Of a stretch of DNA of 64,000 nucleotides, positions 1 to 8,422 are shown piece after piece; position 1 is the stretch's first letter, and every line of letters starts with the position of its first letter. Source of the stretch: CAZPQM01 sp964588995. Its GTDB lineage: Bacteria; Pseudomonadota; Alphaproteobacteria; Rickettsiales; UBA8987. The translations under genes were made by a program, and so were the position numbers. The stretch lies in contig CAZPQM010000001.1 of the NCBI GenBank assembly GCA_964588995.1, positions 206,632 through 270,631 on the forward strand. Reading direction: 5' to 3'. The notes beneath the pieces are model-generated. The model made no database searches, was not told the DNA's origin, and saw only the letters and a program-made list of their open reading frames with translations.

Positions 1-968
1 ACGGTGATATCATCGGTATATTCTTTTTGTAAACCATCTTTATGAGGAGCATGCAGATTAAGCCATAACAAGCTAATATCTGAACACGCTCTTTTATTAG
101 TCTCTCTTGCCCATAAAGAAGCTTCTTGGATTCCGGCAAGGCCGTTCTGCTCAAACAGTTTTTCATATTGATAATATGGATGAGTTTCTCTTAGCCGTTC
201 ACCTTCATAAGGTTGAAAGGCGGGCAAAACTACAGCTCCTTTATCCTGCTCAGCTACAGCGGATAATAACGTACGTACAGCCGCATTAGTACCCGTACTG
301 CCTGCAATGACCAAAGGGTCTGACAACAATTCACACTCCATAACATTTACCATATTATGCAGAATAGTGTTACGGTAACACAAAAGATCCCTATAACCAT
401 TTTCCGCTAAATATTTAGGCCAGCAAGAATAAAGCCACTTAAAAAACGCTATTGAGTTATGGAAATGATCGGCAACCTCCGAAGGCACAACATGCGCAAA
501 ACAGTCTGGAGGAATATCCTCCCGGATCATTTCGTCGTAAAATTGCAATATATGCTGAGCAAATGACGCCAGCTGAGCAAATGAAAGATACTGCAAATGT
601 TGCCATGCAGCCGGTAGATTATCGGCCATTCTAATAAGCGATATTAGATGTAAAAGACGATCATCCTGAGACAAAGGCTTACCAGCCAAATCTGGTATAA
701 AATCATCTGAGGCGATATCAGTTAAGTGCTCAATATTAAGATCCCCTAACGCCTGTATATTAGGGAGAATATCGACCTCATTGCCGGTAAAATCCGAGAA
801 TGAACCGACAAACTCTTTACATAACTTCTTATTGGGCAGCCAGACTGTTATCTGATCCATGGCGTCATGATATTCTGGAAAACGCTCGTGCAGCCCCTGG
901 ATCAGAGCGGGAAGAAACGGAACGCCCGGCGGCACATAAAATATGTTGCGCGCGGGTGCATCAGCCAT
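1..968 (-). CDS. addB: Double-strand break repair protein AddB, N-terminal part (cut by window edge)
   Basis: An open frame of 322 codons runs from an ATG at 968 to the window edge without a stop. The protein begins MADAPARNIFYVPPGVPFLP, matching the N-terminus of alphaproteobacterial AddB, followed by LPNKK, DILPNIQALGD and, further on, VIAGSTGTNAA and GAVVLPAF, all in the family order. AddB pairs with AddA as a helicase-nuclease that processes double-strand ends for RecA-dependent recombination. The start lies 2 nt after the uvrA stop, so the two repair genes are probably co-transcribed. The C-terminal nuclease domain and its Fe-S cysteines lie outside the window. Identification is by motif recognition and is fairly secure. 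Confidence 0.85.
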   Translation of the reverse strand, partial: MADAPARNIFYVPPGVPFLPALIQGLHERFPEYHDAMDQITVWLPNKKLCKEFVGSFSDFTGNEVDILPNIQALGDLNIEHLTDIASDDFIPDLAGKPLSQDDRLLHLISLIRMADNLPAAWQHLQYLSFAQLASFAQHILQFYDEMIREDIPPDCFAHVVPSEVADHFHNSIAFFKWLYSCWPKYLAENGYRDLLCYRNTILHNMVNVMECELLSDPLVIAGSTGTNAAVRTLLSAVAEQDKGAVVLPAFQPYEGERLRETHPYYQYEKLFEQNGLAGIQEASLWARETNKRACSDISLLWLNLHAPHKDGLQKEYTDDIT

Positions 969-970
969 GA

Positions 971-3871
971 TTATGCGGCCTGTTTTTTATCCAATAAACG
1001 CGCCAGATACTGTCCGGTGATACTGGCTTCCTTGGCCGCGACGGTTTCCGGCGTGCCTTCCGCTACGATCTGACCGCCCTTGGCTCCACCGTGCGGCCCA
1101 ATATCGATAATCCAGTCTGCCGTTTTGATCACATCCAGATTATGCTCAATCACAAGCACCGTATTGCCGCCATCCACCAGCTTATGTAAAACCTTCAACA
1201 GCTTCGAAATATCATCGGTATGCAAACCCGTAGTCGGCTCATCCAGAATATACAGCGTACGCCCTGTCGAGCGTTTCGATAGCTCTTTGGCCAGCTTAAT
1301 CCGCTGCGCTTCACCACCGGAGAGCGTGGTTGCAGACTGACCCAGTTTGATATAGCCCACGCCTACTTCATTCAGCGCATTGAGCTTTTCGGCGATCGTC
1401 GGAATCTTCGCGAAAAATTTCGCCCCCTCTTCGACCGTCATCTCCAGAATATCGGAAATCGATTTACCTTTATACTTCACTTCCAGCGTTTCGCGGTTAT
1501 AGCGTTTGCCCTGACACGCATCGCAAAGCACATAAACATCCGGCAGAAAATGCATCTCGATTTTGATCATGCCGTCACCCTGACAGGTTTCACAGCGACC
1601 GCCCTTCACATTAAAGGAAAACCGGCCCGGCTTATAGCCACGCGCCTTAGATTCTGGCAAACTGACAAATAAATCCCGGATGGGTGAAAACGCGCCGACA
1701 TAAGTCGCAGGATTCGAGCGCGGTGTCCGCCCAATCGGAGATTGATCGATCTGAATAATCTTATCAATATATTCCAGCCCCTCAATCTTATCATGCGCCC
1801 CGGGTGTTTTTTTCGAGCCATTAAGGGCCTTCGCAACTGCCTTGTAGAGCGTATGGATAATCAGGCTCGACTTTCCGCCGCCGGAGACGCCCGTAATCGC
1901 GGTAAAGCTTTTCAGCGGCAGATCAACATCCACGTTCTTAAGGTTATTTGCACGCGCACCGCGAATTTTTATACTGCGGTTTCCCGCAACATCACGCCGC
2001 TTAGGCAATGGAATAAACTTTGTACCGTTCAGATACTGCCCGGTAATACTATTTTTATCCGCCATCACCTCCTGCGGCGTGCCGTGGGATACGATCTGTC
2101 CGCCATGCACTCCGGCGCCTGGACCAATATCAACGAGATAATCCGCCATGCGCATGGTATCTTCGTCATGTTCAACAACAATCACTGTATTACCGATATC
2201 CTTGAGCGATTTGAGCGTTGTCAGTAATTTATCATTATCGCACTGATGCAAACCAATCGAAGGCTCATCCAGCACATAAAGCACGCCCGATAGTCCTGCG
2301 CCTATCTGTGATGCAAGGCGTATACGCTGCGACTCTCCGCCCGAAAGCGTACCTGACCGCCGACTAAGTGCGAGGTAATCCAGCCCGACATTAAACAAAA
2401 ACCCGATACGGCGCTTCAGCTCAAGCAAAATACGTTCGGCAATCTTGTTATGTGTCTCCGATAGCCGCTCCGGCAACGAGTTGATCCATTGATAGGCCTC
2501 CTCAATCGTCAGCTCGCTGATTTGGCCGATATGTTTATTGTCCACCTTCACTGCTAGTGACTCTTTCCGCAGGCGGTAACCATCACAGGCGCGGCAATTA
2601 GTAACCCCCTGATATTTCTCTAATTCTTCGCGAAGCCGGATACTATCCGTTTCGCGCCAACGGCGCTCAATGCTCGGCACAACACCCTCAAATGGCTTCT
2701 TCACCTGATAGGTACGGAAGCCATCCTCATATTCAATCTCAACCTCTTCCTCGCCGGAGCCGTGCAGAATTACCTGCTGGATGGTTTCATCCAGATCTTT
2801 CCAGGGCGTATCGAGATCAAACCCATAATGCTTCGCGAGCCCTTTAAAGGTCTGCTCGTAATATTTCGTTTGCGCATGCGCCCACGGTGAAACGGCACCT
2901 TCATTGATCGACTTTTCCGGTTGCGGCACTACAAGGCTGTCATCAAAATACATCTCCGTGCCGAGACCATCGCATTCCGGACATGCACCGTACGGGCTGT
3001 TAAAGGAGAAAATGCGTGGCTCAATCTCCTCCAACTGAAAACCGGATTCGGGGCAGGAAAAACGTTCGGATAAAGTAATAATATCACCGTTCTTGATGGT
3101 TTCCGTGCGGGCTTCACTTACCTGCACCTCAACCTCATCATCTCCATTACCCAGCTTGACGACTTCCACATAAAGCAGCCCGTTGCTGAGACGGAGCGCC
3201 GTTTCAATCGAATCCGGCAGGCGATTACCCAGCTCCTCGGACACCGCAATGCGGTCCACCACCACTTCCATATTATGCTTAAGGTTCTTATCCAGCTCCG
3301 GCAGGTCATCAAGCTCATAGAGATTACCGTCTATCTTCACCCGGCTAAATCCGGACTTCTTAAGCTGAAGCAACTCTTTACGATGCTCACCTTTTGCTCC
3401 ACGTACGATCGGCGCGAGCAGATACAGCTTGGTTTTCTCAGGTAGCGCCATAATCCGGTCAACCATCTGGCTGACGGATTGCTTCTCAATCGGCAGGCCG
3501 GTAACAGGCGAATAAGGAATACCGATCCGCGCGAACAAGAGACGCAGGTAGTCATAAATCTCTGTTACCGTTGCGACCGTAGAGCGTGGGTTGCGCGAGG
3601 TCGTTTTCTGGTCGATCGCAATCGCGGGCGATAGCCCCGTTATGGACTCCACATCCGGCTTATTCTGCATCTCGAGGAATTGCCGCGCATAAGCCGACAG
3701 GCTTTCCACATAGCGCCGCTGGCCTTCGGCATAAATCGTATCAAAGGCGAGGCTCGATTTTCCCGAACCGGAAAGCCCGGTGATCACAACAAATTGATTA
3801 CGGGGAATATCGATATTTACATTTTTGAGATTGTGTTCTTTGGCGCCGCGAACGCTGATTACTTCTTCCAT
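971..3871 (-). CDS. uvrA: Excinuclease ABC subunit A
   Basis: This is the damage-recognition ATPase of nucleotide excision repair, 966 residues and full length. Two ABC modules are visible: Walker A GLSGSGKSS near residues 33-41 and a second GVSGGGKSS in the C-terminal half, each with an LSGGE signature and an ILDEPTTGLH or VLDEPSIGLH Walker B. The C-terminal zinc finger is intact (CETCQGDG...CDACQGKR). The first finger reads CPES where many bacteria have CxxC; I recall this as common in alphaproteobacteria. The gene is divergent from ssb and followed 2 nt later by addB. A near-consensus alphaproteobacterial SOS box lies just upstream of its start. Confidence 0.98.
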   Translation of the reverse strand: MEEVISVRGAKEHNLKNVNIDIPRNQFVVITGLSGSGKSSLAFDTIYAEGQRRYVESLSAYARQFLEMQNKPDVESITGLSPAIAIDQKTTSRNPRSTVATVTEIYDYLRLLFARIGIPYSPVTGLPIEKQSVSQMVDRIMALPEKTKLYLLAPIVRGAKGEHRKELLQLKKSGFSRVKIDGNLYELDDLPELDKNLKHNMEVVVDRIAVSEELGNRLPDSIETALRLSNGLLYVEVVKLGNGDDEVEVQVSEARTETIKNGDIITLSERFSCPESGFQLEEIEPRIFSFNSPYGACPECDGLGTEMYFDDSLVVPQPEKSINEGAVSPWAHAQTKYYEQTFKGLAKHYGFDLDTPWKDLDETIQQVILHGSGEEEVEIEYEDGFRTYQVKKPFEGVVPSIERRWRETDSIRLREELEKYQGVTNCRACDGYRLRKESLAVKVDNKHIGQISELTIEEAYQWINSLPERLSETHNKIAERILLELKRRIGFLFNVGLDYLALSRRSGTLSGGESQRIRLASQIGAGLSGVLYVLDEPSIGLHQCDNDKLLTTLKSLKDIGNTVIVVEHDEDTMRMADYLVDIGPGAGVHGGQIVSHGTPQEVMADKNSITGQYLNGTKFIPLPKRRDVAGNRSIKIRGARANNLKNVDVDLPLKSFTAITGVSGGGKSSLIIHTLYKAVAKALNGSKKTPGAHDKIEGLEYIDKIIQIDQSPIGRTPRSNPATYVGAFSPIRDLFVSLPESKARGYKPGRFSFNVKGGRCETCQGDGMIKIEMHFLPDVYVLCDACQGKRYNRETLEVKYKGKSISDILEMTVEEGAKFFAKIPTIAEKLNALNEVGVGYIKLGQSATTLSGGEAQRIKLAKELSKRSTGRTLYILDEPTTGLHTDDISKLLKVLHKLVDGGNTVLVIEHNLDVIKTADWIIDIGPHGGAKGGQIVAEGTPETVAAKEASITGQYLARLLDKKQAA

Positions 3872-3892
3872 CGAGTTTACTCTTGGCTTTCG

Positions 3893-3907
3893 GTTCTTTT
3901 ATGGTTT
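3893..3907. promoter_or_regulatory. Candidate LexA (SOS) box between uvrA and ssb
   Basis: The sequence GTTC-N7-GTTT lies 22 nt upstream of the uvrA start and within the 199 bp divergent uvrA/ssb spacer. The alphaproteobacterial LexA operator is the direct repeat GTTC-N7-GTTC, so seven of eight fixed bases match. Both flanking genes are plausible SOS targets. lexA is not in this window, so the call rests on sequence and position alone. Confidence 0.4.
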
Positions 3908-4070
3908 ATACCTGCTTAGGTAAGGCATCTAGTTTTAGGCAAGTTTGCCTGATGATGCAAGGAAGATAATTGTATAGTCTGCAGTGTGCTGCTTACAGTG
4001 TGAAGAAAGTATCAGCTTCTTTCTGCCCGTTGTCAGCTGCAATCTGCAGGCCAAAATGAAAGGTTCTCAT

Positions 4071-4532
4071 ATGTCCGGCTCGCTCAATAAAGTCACACTC
4101 ATCGGCAATCTAGGCCGTGACCCTGAAATTCGCACAACACAGGACGGTCGCGAAATTGCTAATCTCGCTATTGCCACCTCTGAGAGCTGGAAAGACAAAA
4201 ATACCGGCGAGCGCCGCGAAAAAACGGAGTGGCATCGCATTGTTATTTTTAGTGAGGGTCTCGTACGCGTTGTAAAAAACTATTTGAAGAAAGGCTCTAA
4301 GATTTATATTGAAGGAAGCCTGCAAACTCGTAAATGGACGGATCAAGGCGGTCAGGAGCGGTACACCACAGAGGTGGTCCTCCAAGGCTATAATGGGACG
4401 CTCACCATGCTCGACCGCGCAGGCGGCAATGATAATGGCGGCTACCATCAGGACGCCCAGCCCGCGGCAGCCTCCTCCGGCGGGGCGAGCAACTTCGCCG
4501 ATGAATCGCTGGACGACGAGATTCCGTTCTAG
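4071..4532 (+). CDS. ssb: Single-stranded DNA-binding protein
   Basis: SSB coats single-stranded DNA during replication, recombination and repair. The 153-residue protein has an N-terminal OB fold (NKVTLIGNLGRDPEIR at the start, then WHRIVIF and YIEGSLQTRKW), a Gly/Ala/Asp-rich linker and the conserved acidic tip DDEIPF, which recruits partner proteins. I place the start at 4071 because AAAGG sits 7 nt upstream and MSGSLNKVTLIGNLG matches the family start. An in-frame extension reaches back to 3984 but is not conserved in character. It is divergent from uvrA. Confidence 0.97.
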   Translation: MSGSLNKVTLIGNLGRDPEIRTTQDGREIANLAIATSESWKDKNTGERREKTEWHRIVIFSEGLVRVVKNYLKKGSKIYIEGSLQTRKWTDQGGQERYTTEVVLQGYNGTLTMLDRAGGNDNGGYHQDAQPAAASSGGASNFADESLDDEIPF

Positions 4533-4535
4533 TTT

Positions 4536-4910
4536 CTACGTGTAATAGAACTGTTCTTTAACGATTTTACCGTTCTCCACCGTGTAAAGCGCGACTTCTT
4601 TCATCTGCTCACGCTCTCCGGTCATTTTGTTGGTCATGTCTGCTTCGTAGATGATAGCGAACTGGTCGTCACCGTGTAGATACGGGCCGTCAGCAGAGCT
4701 GGAGTGCATTTCCATCATCGATTCCCACATCGCATGCTTTTGCCGGATGGCATCCAACCCTTTTATCTCGCGCGGCATCCCCTCCCCGAACGCAGCGGCT
4801 TCAATGGAAATACATTCGTTGTGATAAGCATCCTCCAGCAAGGCCTCAATCTCATCGTTATTATTCGCATCAACCACTCTTTGCGCAAGTGCCCGTAATG
4901 CATTATTCAT
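4536..4910 (-). CDS. SnoaL-like / NTF2-fold protein
   Basis: A 124-residue protein with the pattern of a SnoaL-like NTF2 fold: an N-terminal helix (ALRALAQRVVDANNNDEIEALL), the mid-domain segment PREIKGLDAIRQKHAMWESMM typical of the family, and C-terminal strands ending VENGKIVKEQFYYT. Members range from polyketide cyclases to stress proteins of unknown role, so no substrate can be given. It is convergent with ssb, 3 nt from its stop, and lies 14 nt downstream of the glutaredoxin gene on the same strand, so the two may form one transcript. Confidence 0.75.
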   Translation of the reverse strand: MNNALRALAQRVVDANNNDEIEALLEDAYHNECISIEAAAFGEGMPREIKGLDAIRQKHAMWESMMEMHSSSADGPYLHGDDQFAIIYEADMTNKMTGEREQMKEVALYTVENGKIVKEQFYYT

Positions 4911-4924
4911 TGGCTTTCTCCGTG

Positions 4925-5182
4925 TTAAGCCGCAAGCTTCGGATCTAAATCCCCGGCTTTTTCTAATGCAGCAAGGTCATCATATCCGCCAATATGCTCG
5001 TCATTGATGAAAATCTGCGGCACGGTACGCATTCCGTTAGCCCGCTCGACCAGCTTCACACGCGCTTCATCGTCGCCAGTGACATCAATTTCCTGAAATT
5101 CCGCGCCCTTGCGCTTGAGTAAATCCTTCGCGCGCGTGCAAAAGGGGCAATAATTCGTAGTGTATACTTCAATGTTCGCCAT
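4925..5182 (-). CDS. grxC: Glutaredoxin 3
   Basis: A small glutathione-dependent disulfide reductase of 85 residues. The dithiol active site is CPFC (the classical site is CPYC) right after IEVYTTNY. The cis-proline motif TVPQIF and the glutathione-binding GGYDDL motif are present. I choose the ATG at 5182 (MANIEVYT); another ATG two codons upstream at 5188 is possible. It is probably co-transcribed with the NTF2-fold gene downstream. Confidence 0.93.
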   Translation of the reverse strand: MANIEVYTTNYCPFCTRAKDLLKRKGAEFQEIDVTGDDEARVKLVERANGMRTVPQIFINDEHIGGYDDLAALEKAGDLDPKLAA

Positions 5183-5285
5183 AATCATATACTCGCTAAA
5201 TTGGTTGTTGGTTAACTTGTTAAATTCGTTATAACGTTATACTTCCATATAGCCTATCATAAAGTAACATGTAAACCGCTTGACC

Positions 5286-5762
5286 ATGTCGCCCCCTCCC
5301 CTTTTTCACTTCGTACTCTATTCACCCGATATTCACTGGAATACCGGAGCGATCGGCCGCACCTCCGTGGCGCTCAGCGCAAAGCTAATTTTGATTGAAC
5401 CGCTTGGCTTCTCGCTGGACGATAAGCAGGTAAAGCGCGCCGGGATGGACTACTGGCAACATGTCGACCTGGATGTTCAACCCTCCTGGGAAGCATTCCT
5501 TGAAGCCTACCAGCCGGAGGAAGAGCAGATGTGGTTTTTCAGCGCCAAGGCCGAAAAAACCTACTATGATGCTGGTTTTACCGAAGGCTGCTTTCTGATC
5601 TTCGGCTCCGAAACCGCCGGATTACCACAGAAGATTCATAAAGCCTACAAACCCCAGTTCGTCGCTTTACCCCAGCTTTCGGACAAAATCCGTTCACTCA
5701 ACCTCGCCAATACCGCGACTGCCGCGGCTTATGAAGCGCTGCGGCAGATTCAATTTGCTTAA
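5286..5762 (+). CDS. trmL: tRNA (cytidine(34)-2'-O)-methyltransferase
   Basis: A SPOUT-fold methyltransferase that modifies the wobble position of certain leucine tRNAs using S-adenosylmethionine. The 158-residue protein carries the TrmL pattern: SPDIHWNTGAIGRT at the N-terminus, LIEPLGF, AGMDYW, LIFGSETAGLP (the AdoMet-binding trefoil loop) and SLNLANTATAAAYEALRQ at the C-terminus. The start is the ATG at 5286; a TTG two codons earlier is a less likely alternative. It lies just upstream of a tRNA-His gene. Confidence 0.95.
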   Translation: MSPPPLFHFVLYSPDIHWNTGAIGRTSVALSAKLILIEPLGFSLDDKQVKRAGMDYWQHVDLDVQPSWEAFLEAYQPEEEQMWFFSAKAEKTYYDAGFTEGCFLIFGSETAGLPQKIHKAYKPQFVALPQLSDKIRSLNLANTATAAAYEALRQIQFA

Positions 5763-5823
5763 CAACTATTCGCTAGACTAAGATAGACCTATTTGCTAAA
5801 TAGCGTATCTCTTCAATATCGTG

Positions 5824-5900
5824 GCGGGTGTAGCTCAGTTGGTTAGAGCGCCAGTTTGTGGTACTGGATGTCGCCGGTTCAAATCCGGTCACTCGCCCCA
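5824..5900 (+). tRNA. tRNA-His (GTG anticodon)
   Basis: A complete cloverleaf with acceptor GCGGGTG paired to CACTCGC, D-arm, anticodon GTG, and T-loop TTCAAAT. The base before the acceptor (5823) is G and the discriminator is C, so the G-1:C73 pair required by HisRS is encoded. The 3' CCA is encoded. Confidence 0.98.
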
Positions 5901-6035
5901 GTTTTCAGCTGCATTAAAGCCATAAAGACTGTCATTATACCCATTATTACGTTATAAAGGGCGAAATTACACCAAAATAGAGGTTTCAGAATGGTACAGT
6001 ATAACCATTAGCAAATACTAGATTACCATAATTAT

Positions 6036-6065
6036 TTGTCATTTCTATGTAACTTAGTGTATCGT
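6036..6065 (+). promoter_or_regulatory. Candidate sigma-70 promoter of the response regulator gene
   Basis: TTGTCA (6036-6041), an 18 bp spacer and TATCGT (6060-6065) lie about 42 nt upstream of the response regulator start. The -35 matches 5 of 6 consensus bases; the -10 is weaker. Confidence 0.35.
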
Positions 6066-6106
6066 AGATCAAGGTAGAATAAACTAAAACGCGGGATTTG
6101 AGGGGT

Positions 6107-7150
6107 ATGAAAAAAAACCATCTGGATAAAATCAAGATATTATTAGCTGACAATGATACGCATATTGCCTCAGTAACTCGTCAGAATCTGCGCGCTATGG
6201 GCTTCAAAAACATTAAACATGTTCGTACTGCAGAACTCGCCATAGAACATTTAAATGAAGGTCCGGTGGATATTCTCAAAACTGAATGGACGCTACCCAA
6301 AATGGACGGCATCCACTTGACAGAATTTATACGTAGAAAAACCAATTTCAGAACACGAACGGTTCCTATCATTATGCTCACTGGCAAAGGTGAGAAGCCG
6401 GACGTGCTTATAGCTCGTGACGTTGGAATTACTGAGTATGTGATAAAGCCGTTCACCAGTAAAACTCTATATGCGCGTATTGAACAGCTGGTGGACAACC
6501 CACGGCCACTTGTTTTCAGCAAAAGCTATGTAGGGCCAGATCGTAGAAGAAAGTACCCCCCAGAACAGCTTGAAAATGATAGACGCAAAACGCCGCCCAC
6601 GGTTGCAAAGTCAGAAACCGATATAGATATCACAGCGGAGGCCGGCCCCTACATGGTTCTACCGGATCATGCGCTGAAAAAAACTATTGGCATTAAGGGA
6701 CCGCTTTCCACCATCATCACGCCGGCCGTGCTTGCTAAAGCGCAGCAGACGATTGATTCCATGAGCGGTGAAGGTATCAAATGGATCAAAGATGACCTCG
6801 ATGCCATGCAGGAAGCCGTTTTAAAATCTACTAATGAGCCGATTCTCGCCCATGACATACTCAAGGAACGAGCATTATCTATTAAATCCCGCGCCGGTAC
6901 GTTTGGCTATCAGATTATTTCAGAGATTACCCGCCACCTTTACTTATTCCTGACCTCCAGCTTCACACCTCGCGAACGTGAACATGTTAGCTTGGTGCGA
7001 AAACATATCGATTCAATTAAAGTCATTCTTGCATCCAATCTTAAAAAACCAGAAGGTGTAGGCAAGGAAATTGTTGAAGAGCTGCACCGCTTGATCGAAA
7101 AATACGAGAATAATACGCAAGAATCCGAATCGCCAAGTCAAACGGCTTAA
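6107..7150 (+). CDS. Receiver-domain protein with Asp-to-Glu phosphorylation site
   Basis: A 347-residue protein with an N-terminal CheY-like receiver (residues about 8-130). The acidic pair is present (D15, D17), as are the Thr (T92) and the invariant Lys (K114, in VIKPF), but the position of the phosphoacceptor Asp holds Glu (E60, in TEWTLPKMDG). This may mimic the phosphorylated state. The receiver is followed by VGPDRRR (residues 142-148), a motif I have seen in alphaproteobacterial signalling proteins, and by a largely helical C-terminal region with no DNA-binding or enzymatic domain I recognise. No kinase is adjacent. The start at 6107 follows GAGGGGT, the same leader as rlmB; a TTG at 6098 is an alternative. 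Confidence 0.85.
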   Translation: MKKNHLDKIKILLADNDTHIASVTRQNLRAMGFKNIKHVRTAELAIEHLNEGPVDILKTEWTLPKMDGIHLTEFIRRKTNFRTRTVPIIMLTGKGEKPDVLIARDVGITEYVIKPFTSKTLYARIEQLVDNPRPLVFSKSYVGPDRRRKYPPEQLENDRRKTPPTVAKSETDIDITAEAGPYMVLPDHALKKTIGIKGPLSTIITPAVLAKAQQTIDSMSGEGIKWIKDDLDAMQEAVLKSTNEPILAHDILKERALSIKSRAGTFGYQIISEITRHLYLFLTSSFTPREREHVSLVRKHIDSIKVILASNLKKPEGVGKEIVEELHRLIEKYENNTQESESPSQTA

Positions 7151-7476
7151 TTTCTACCATACCCGCTATAAACAATATCCATCCCGTTGATCATCACGGA
7201 AATGGAGCTGCTAACATTGGCATTATCACCCGAATTCTGGTTATACGCTCCGATGCTGAATAGTTGCGCAGCGGGAGGCACCGAAAAATCTTGAGATGCT
7301 GCACCATTATGAACTTGATCATAGCGCACCGACTTATTCGAAACAACGGAAGCAATCTCAGAATGTACTAACTCCTCCCAACCCGAAAAATCAGCCATCT
7401 TCGATCTGTCAAACGCCTGCACACTCGCCGCACATATACAAAACACGCTACACAAGAACCCTGTTAAAAACCGCAT
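7147..7476 (-). CDS. Secreted small protein of unknown function
   Basis: A 109-residue protein with an N-terminal signal peptide (MRFLTGFLCSVFCICAASVQA, cut after AxA). The mature part is about 88 residues, Ser/Asn-rich, and ends in SISVMINGMDIVYSGYGRN. I recognise no domain. Its stop overlaps the end of the convergent response regulator gene by 4 nt. The signal peptide suggests a periplasmic or secreted protein. Confidence 0.6.
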   Translation of the reverse strand: MRFLTGFLCSVFCICAASVQAFDRSKMADFSGWEELVHSEIASVVSNKSVRYDQVHNGAASQDFSVPPAAQLFSIGAYNQNSGDNANVSSSISVMINGMDIVYSGYGRN

Positions 7477-7541
7477 ATTCCACTCCCCTTATGGAAAAAG
7501 AATAGCAGAAAATATTTAAGAATTCGTTAAGTGCCAGGCAC

Positions 7542-7573
7542 AAAAAAACCCGGCACAATGGCGCCGGGCTTTT
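7542..7573 (-). terminator. Rho-independent terminator of the cold-shock gene
   Basis: Stem CCCGGC/GCCGGG with an 8-base loop. Read on the minus strand, the hairpin is followed by seven T residues, 22 nt downstream of the csp stop codon. The other strand has four T, so it may also work weakly in that direction. Confidence 0.85.
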
Positions 7574-7594
7574 CGTAGTTAAAACTAGTAAGAG

Positions 7595-7801
7595 CTAGCT
7601 TGCGACTTTAAGATCGCCGGCAGCAGTTTTACCGCGGCTTTCTACCAGCTCATATTCGACCTGCTGGCCGTCGTCCAGACCGCGTAGGCCTGACGCTTCA
7701 ACCGCGCTGATATGCACGAACACATCGTTACCACCATCAGCAGGTTCAATAAATCCATATCCTTTGGTTCCATTGAACCATTTTACTGTTCCTGTTGCCA
7801 T
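7595..7801 (-). CDS. Cold-shock domain protein (CspA family)
   Basis: A 68-residue single cold-shock domain that binds single-stranded RNA or DNA. RNP1 (KGYGFIEP) and RNP2 (VFVHISAV) are intact, and the N-terminus MATGTVKWFNGTKG is standard. GGAG lies 6 nt before the ATG. A hairpin (7837-7865) sits in the leader and a strong terminator follows the gene, so it is a single-gene transcript. Which CspA paralogue it represents cannot be decided. Confidence 0.97.
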   Translation of the reverse strand: MATGTVKWFNGTKGYGFIEPADGGNDVFVHISAVEASGLRGLDDGQQVEYELVESRGKTAAGDLKVAS

Positions 7802-7836
7802 GTTTTTCTCCTTATTAACAACATTTACATCCCTTA

Positions 7837-7865
7837 CGGGTACTCGAGCCTAAAAATTTTACCCG
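7837..7865 (-). promoter_or_regulatory. Hairpin in the cold-shock gene leader
   Basis: An inverted repeat CGGGTA/TACCCG with a 17-base AT-rich loop lies 36 nt upstream of the csp start. Leaders of cold-shock genes often carry thermosensitive structure, so this is a candidate control element, but a 6 bp stem alone is weak evidence. Confidence 0.3.
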
Positions 7866-8265
7866 GATCGAGCAGTCGTAAATCAATTCACGGCAACTTG
7901 GTCTTGGTATTCACAGCGCACGCACTGCTTATTCTTACTAACTCTTACAAAAGACAGTCGCACGTTATACTCAAAATTGCAAGGGAATAAAGGAATAGAC
8001 AGATTAAAATACGAGCAAAACCCTCATACAATATCGCAGTAGGTGCAAATGCTGCTGCCAGTTCTGGTGCGATTTCCCTGCCAGCAGCGCCAAGGATACT
8101 GCTCGAACTTTCCAACCGGCCGGAGAATGTACTAAATACGATGACCATCCAAAGCACCAATACGCATCTGGCTTGTATCCTTCATGAAATAGGACTCTGG
8201 ATGCTTTAATTAAACCAGTAGTGGCTTGGAACCTATCGACCATCCGTTAACAAAATGGTGTGTCT
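7866..8265. other. 400 bp region without a supported gene
   Basis: Between the csp leader and tRNA-Tyr only short overlapping open frames occur (for example 7945-8160 and 8004-8243 on the minus strand). None shows a recognisable domain or a good ribosome binding site. I see no repeat or RNA structure. It may hold the csp promoter. Confidence 0.5.
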
Positions 8266-8350
8266 TGGTGGTGGGGGCAGGATTCGAACCTGCGTAGACA
8301 ATGTCGGCGGATTTACAGTCCGCTGCTTTTGACCGCTCAGCCACCCCACC
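8266..8350 (-). tRNA. tRNA-Tyr (GTA anticodon)
   Basis: An 85-nt class II tRNA read on the minus strand: acceptor GGTGGGG paired to CCCCACC, anticodon GTA within GGACTGTAAATCC, a long variable arm, and T-arm GCAGG-TTCGAAT-CCTGC. The discriminator is A and the CCA is encoded. Confidence 0.98.
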
Positions 8351-8381
8351 TTACTTGACCCAAGTGTATGGATGAGGCATG

Positions 8382-8410
8382 CTTGTAATATAAGCATTAG
8401 TGATTGTCAA
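8382..8410 (-). promoter_or_regulatory. Candidate promoter of tRNA-Tyr
   Basis: On the minus strand a consensus TTGACA (8405-8410) is followed by a 17 bp spacer and TACAAG (8382-8387), ending 31 nt upstream of the tRNA. The -35 is perfect and the -10 is weak. Confidence 0.4.
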
Positions 8411-8422
8411 TTACCGAGGGGT

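Noticed and set aside
971..3871. Loss of a zinc cysteine in UvrA (CPES) as an anomaly
   Set aside because: I recall the CPxSGF pattern in UvrA of other alphaproteobacteria, so it is probably a lineage trait.
7945..8243. Two overlapping minus-strand frames of 71 and 79 codons between csp and tRNA-Tyr
   Set aside because: They overlap in different frames, and neither has a domain or convincing start. I could not tell a decayed gene from chance.
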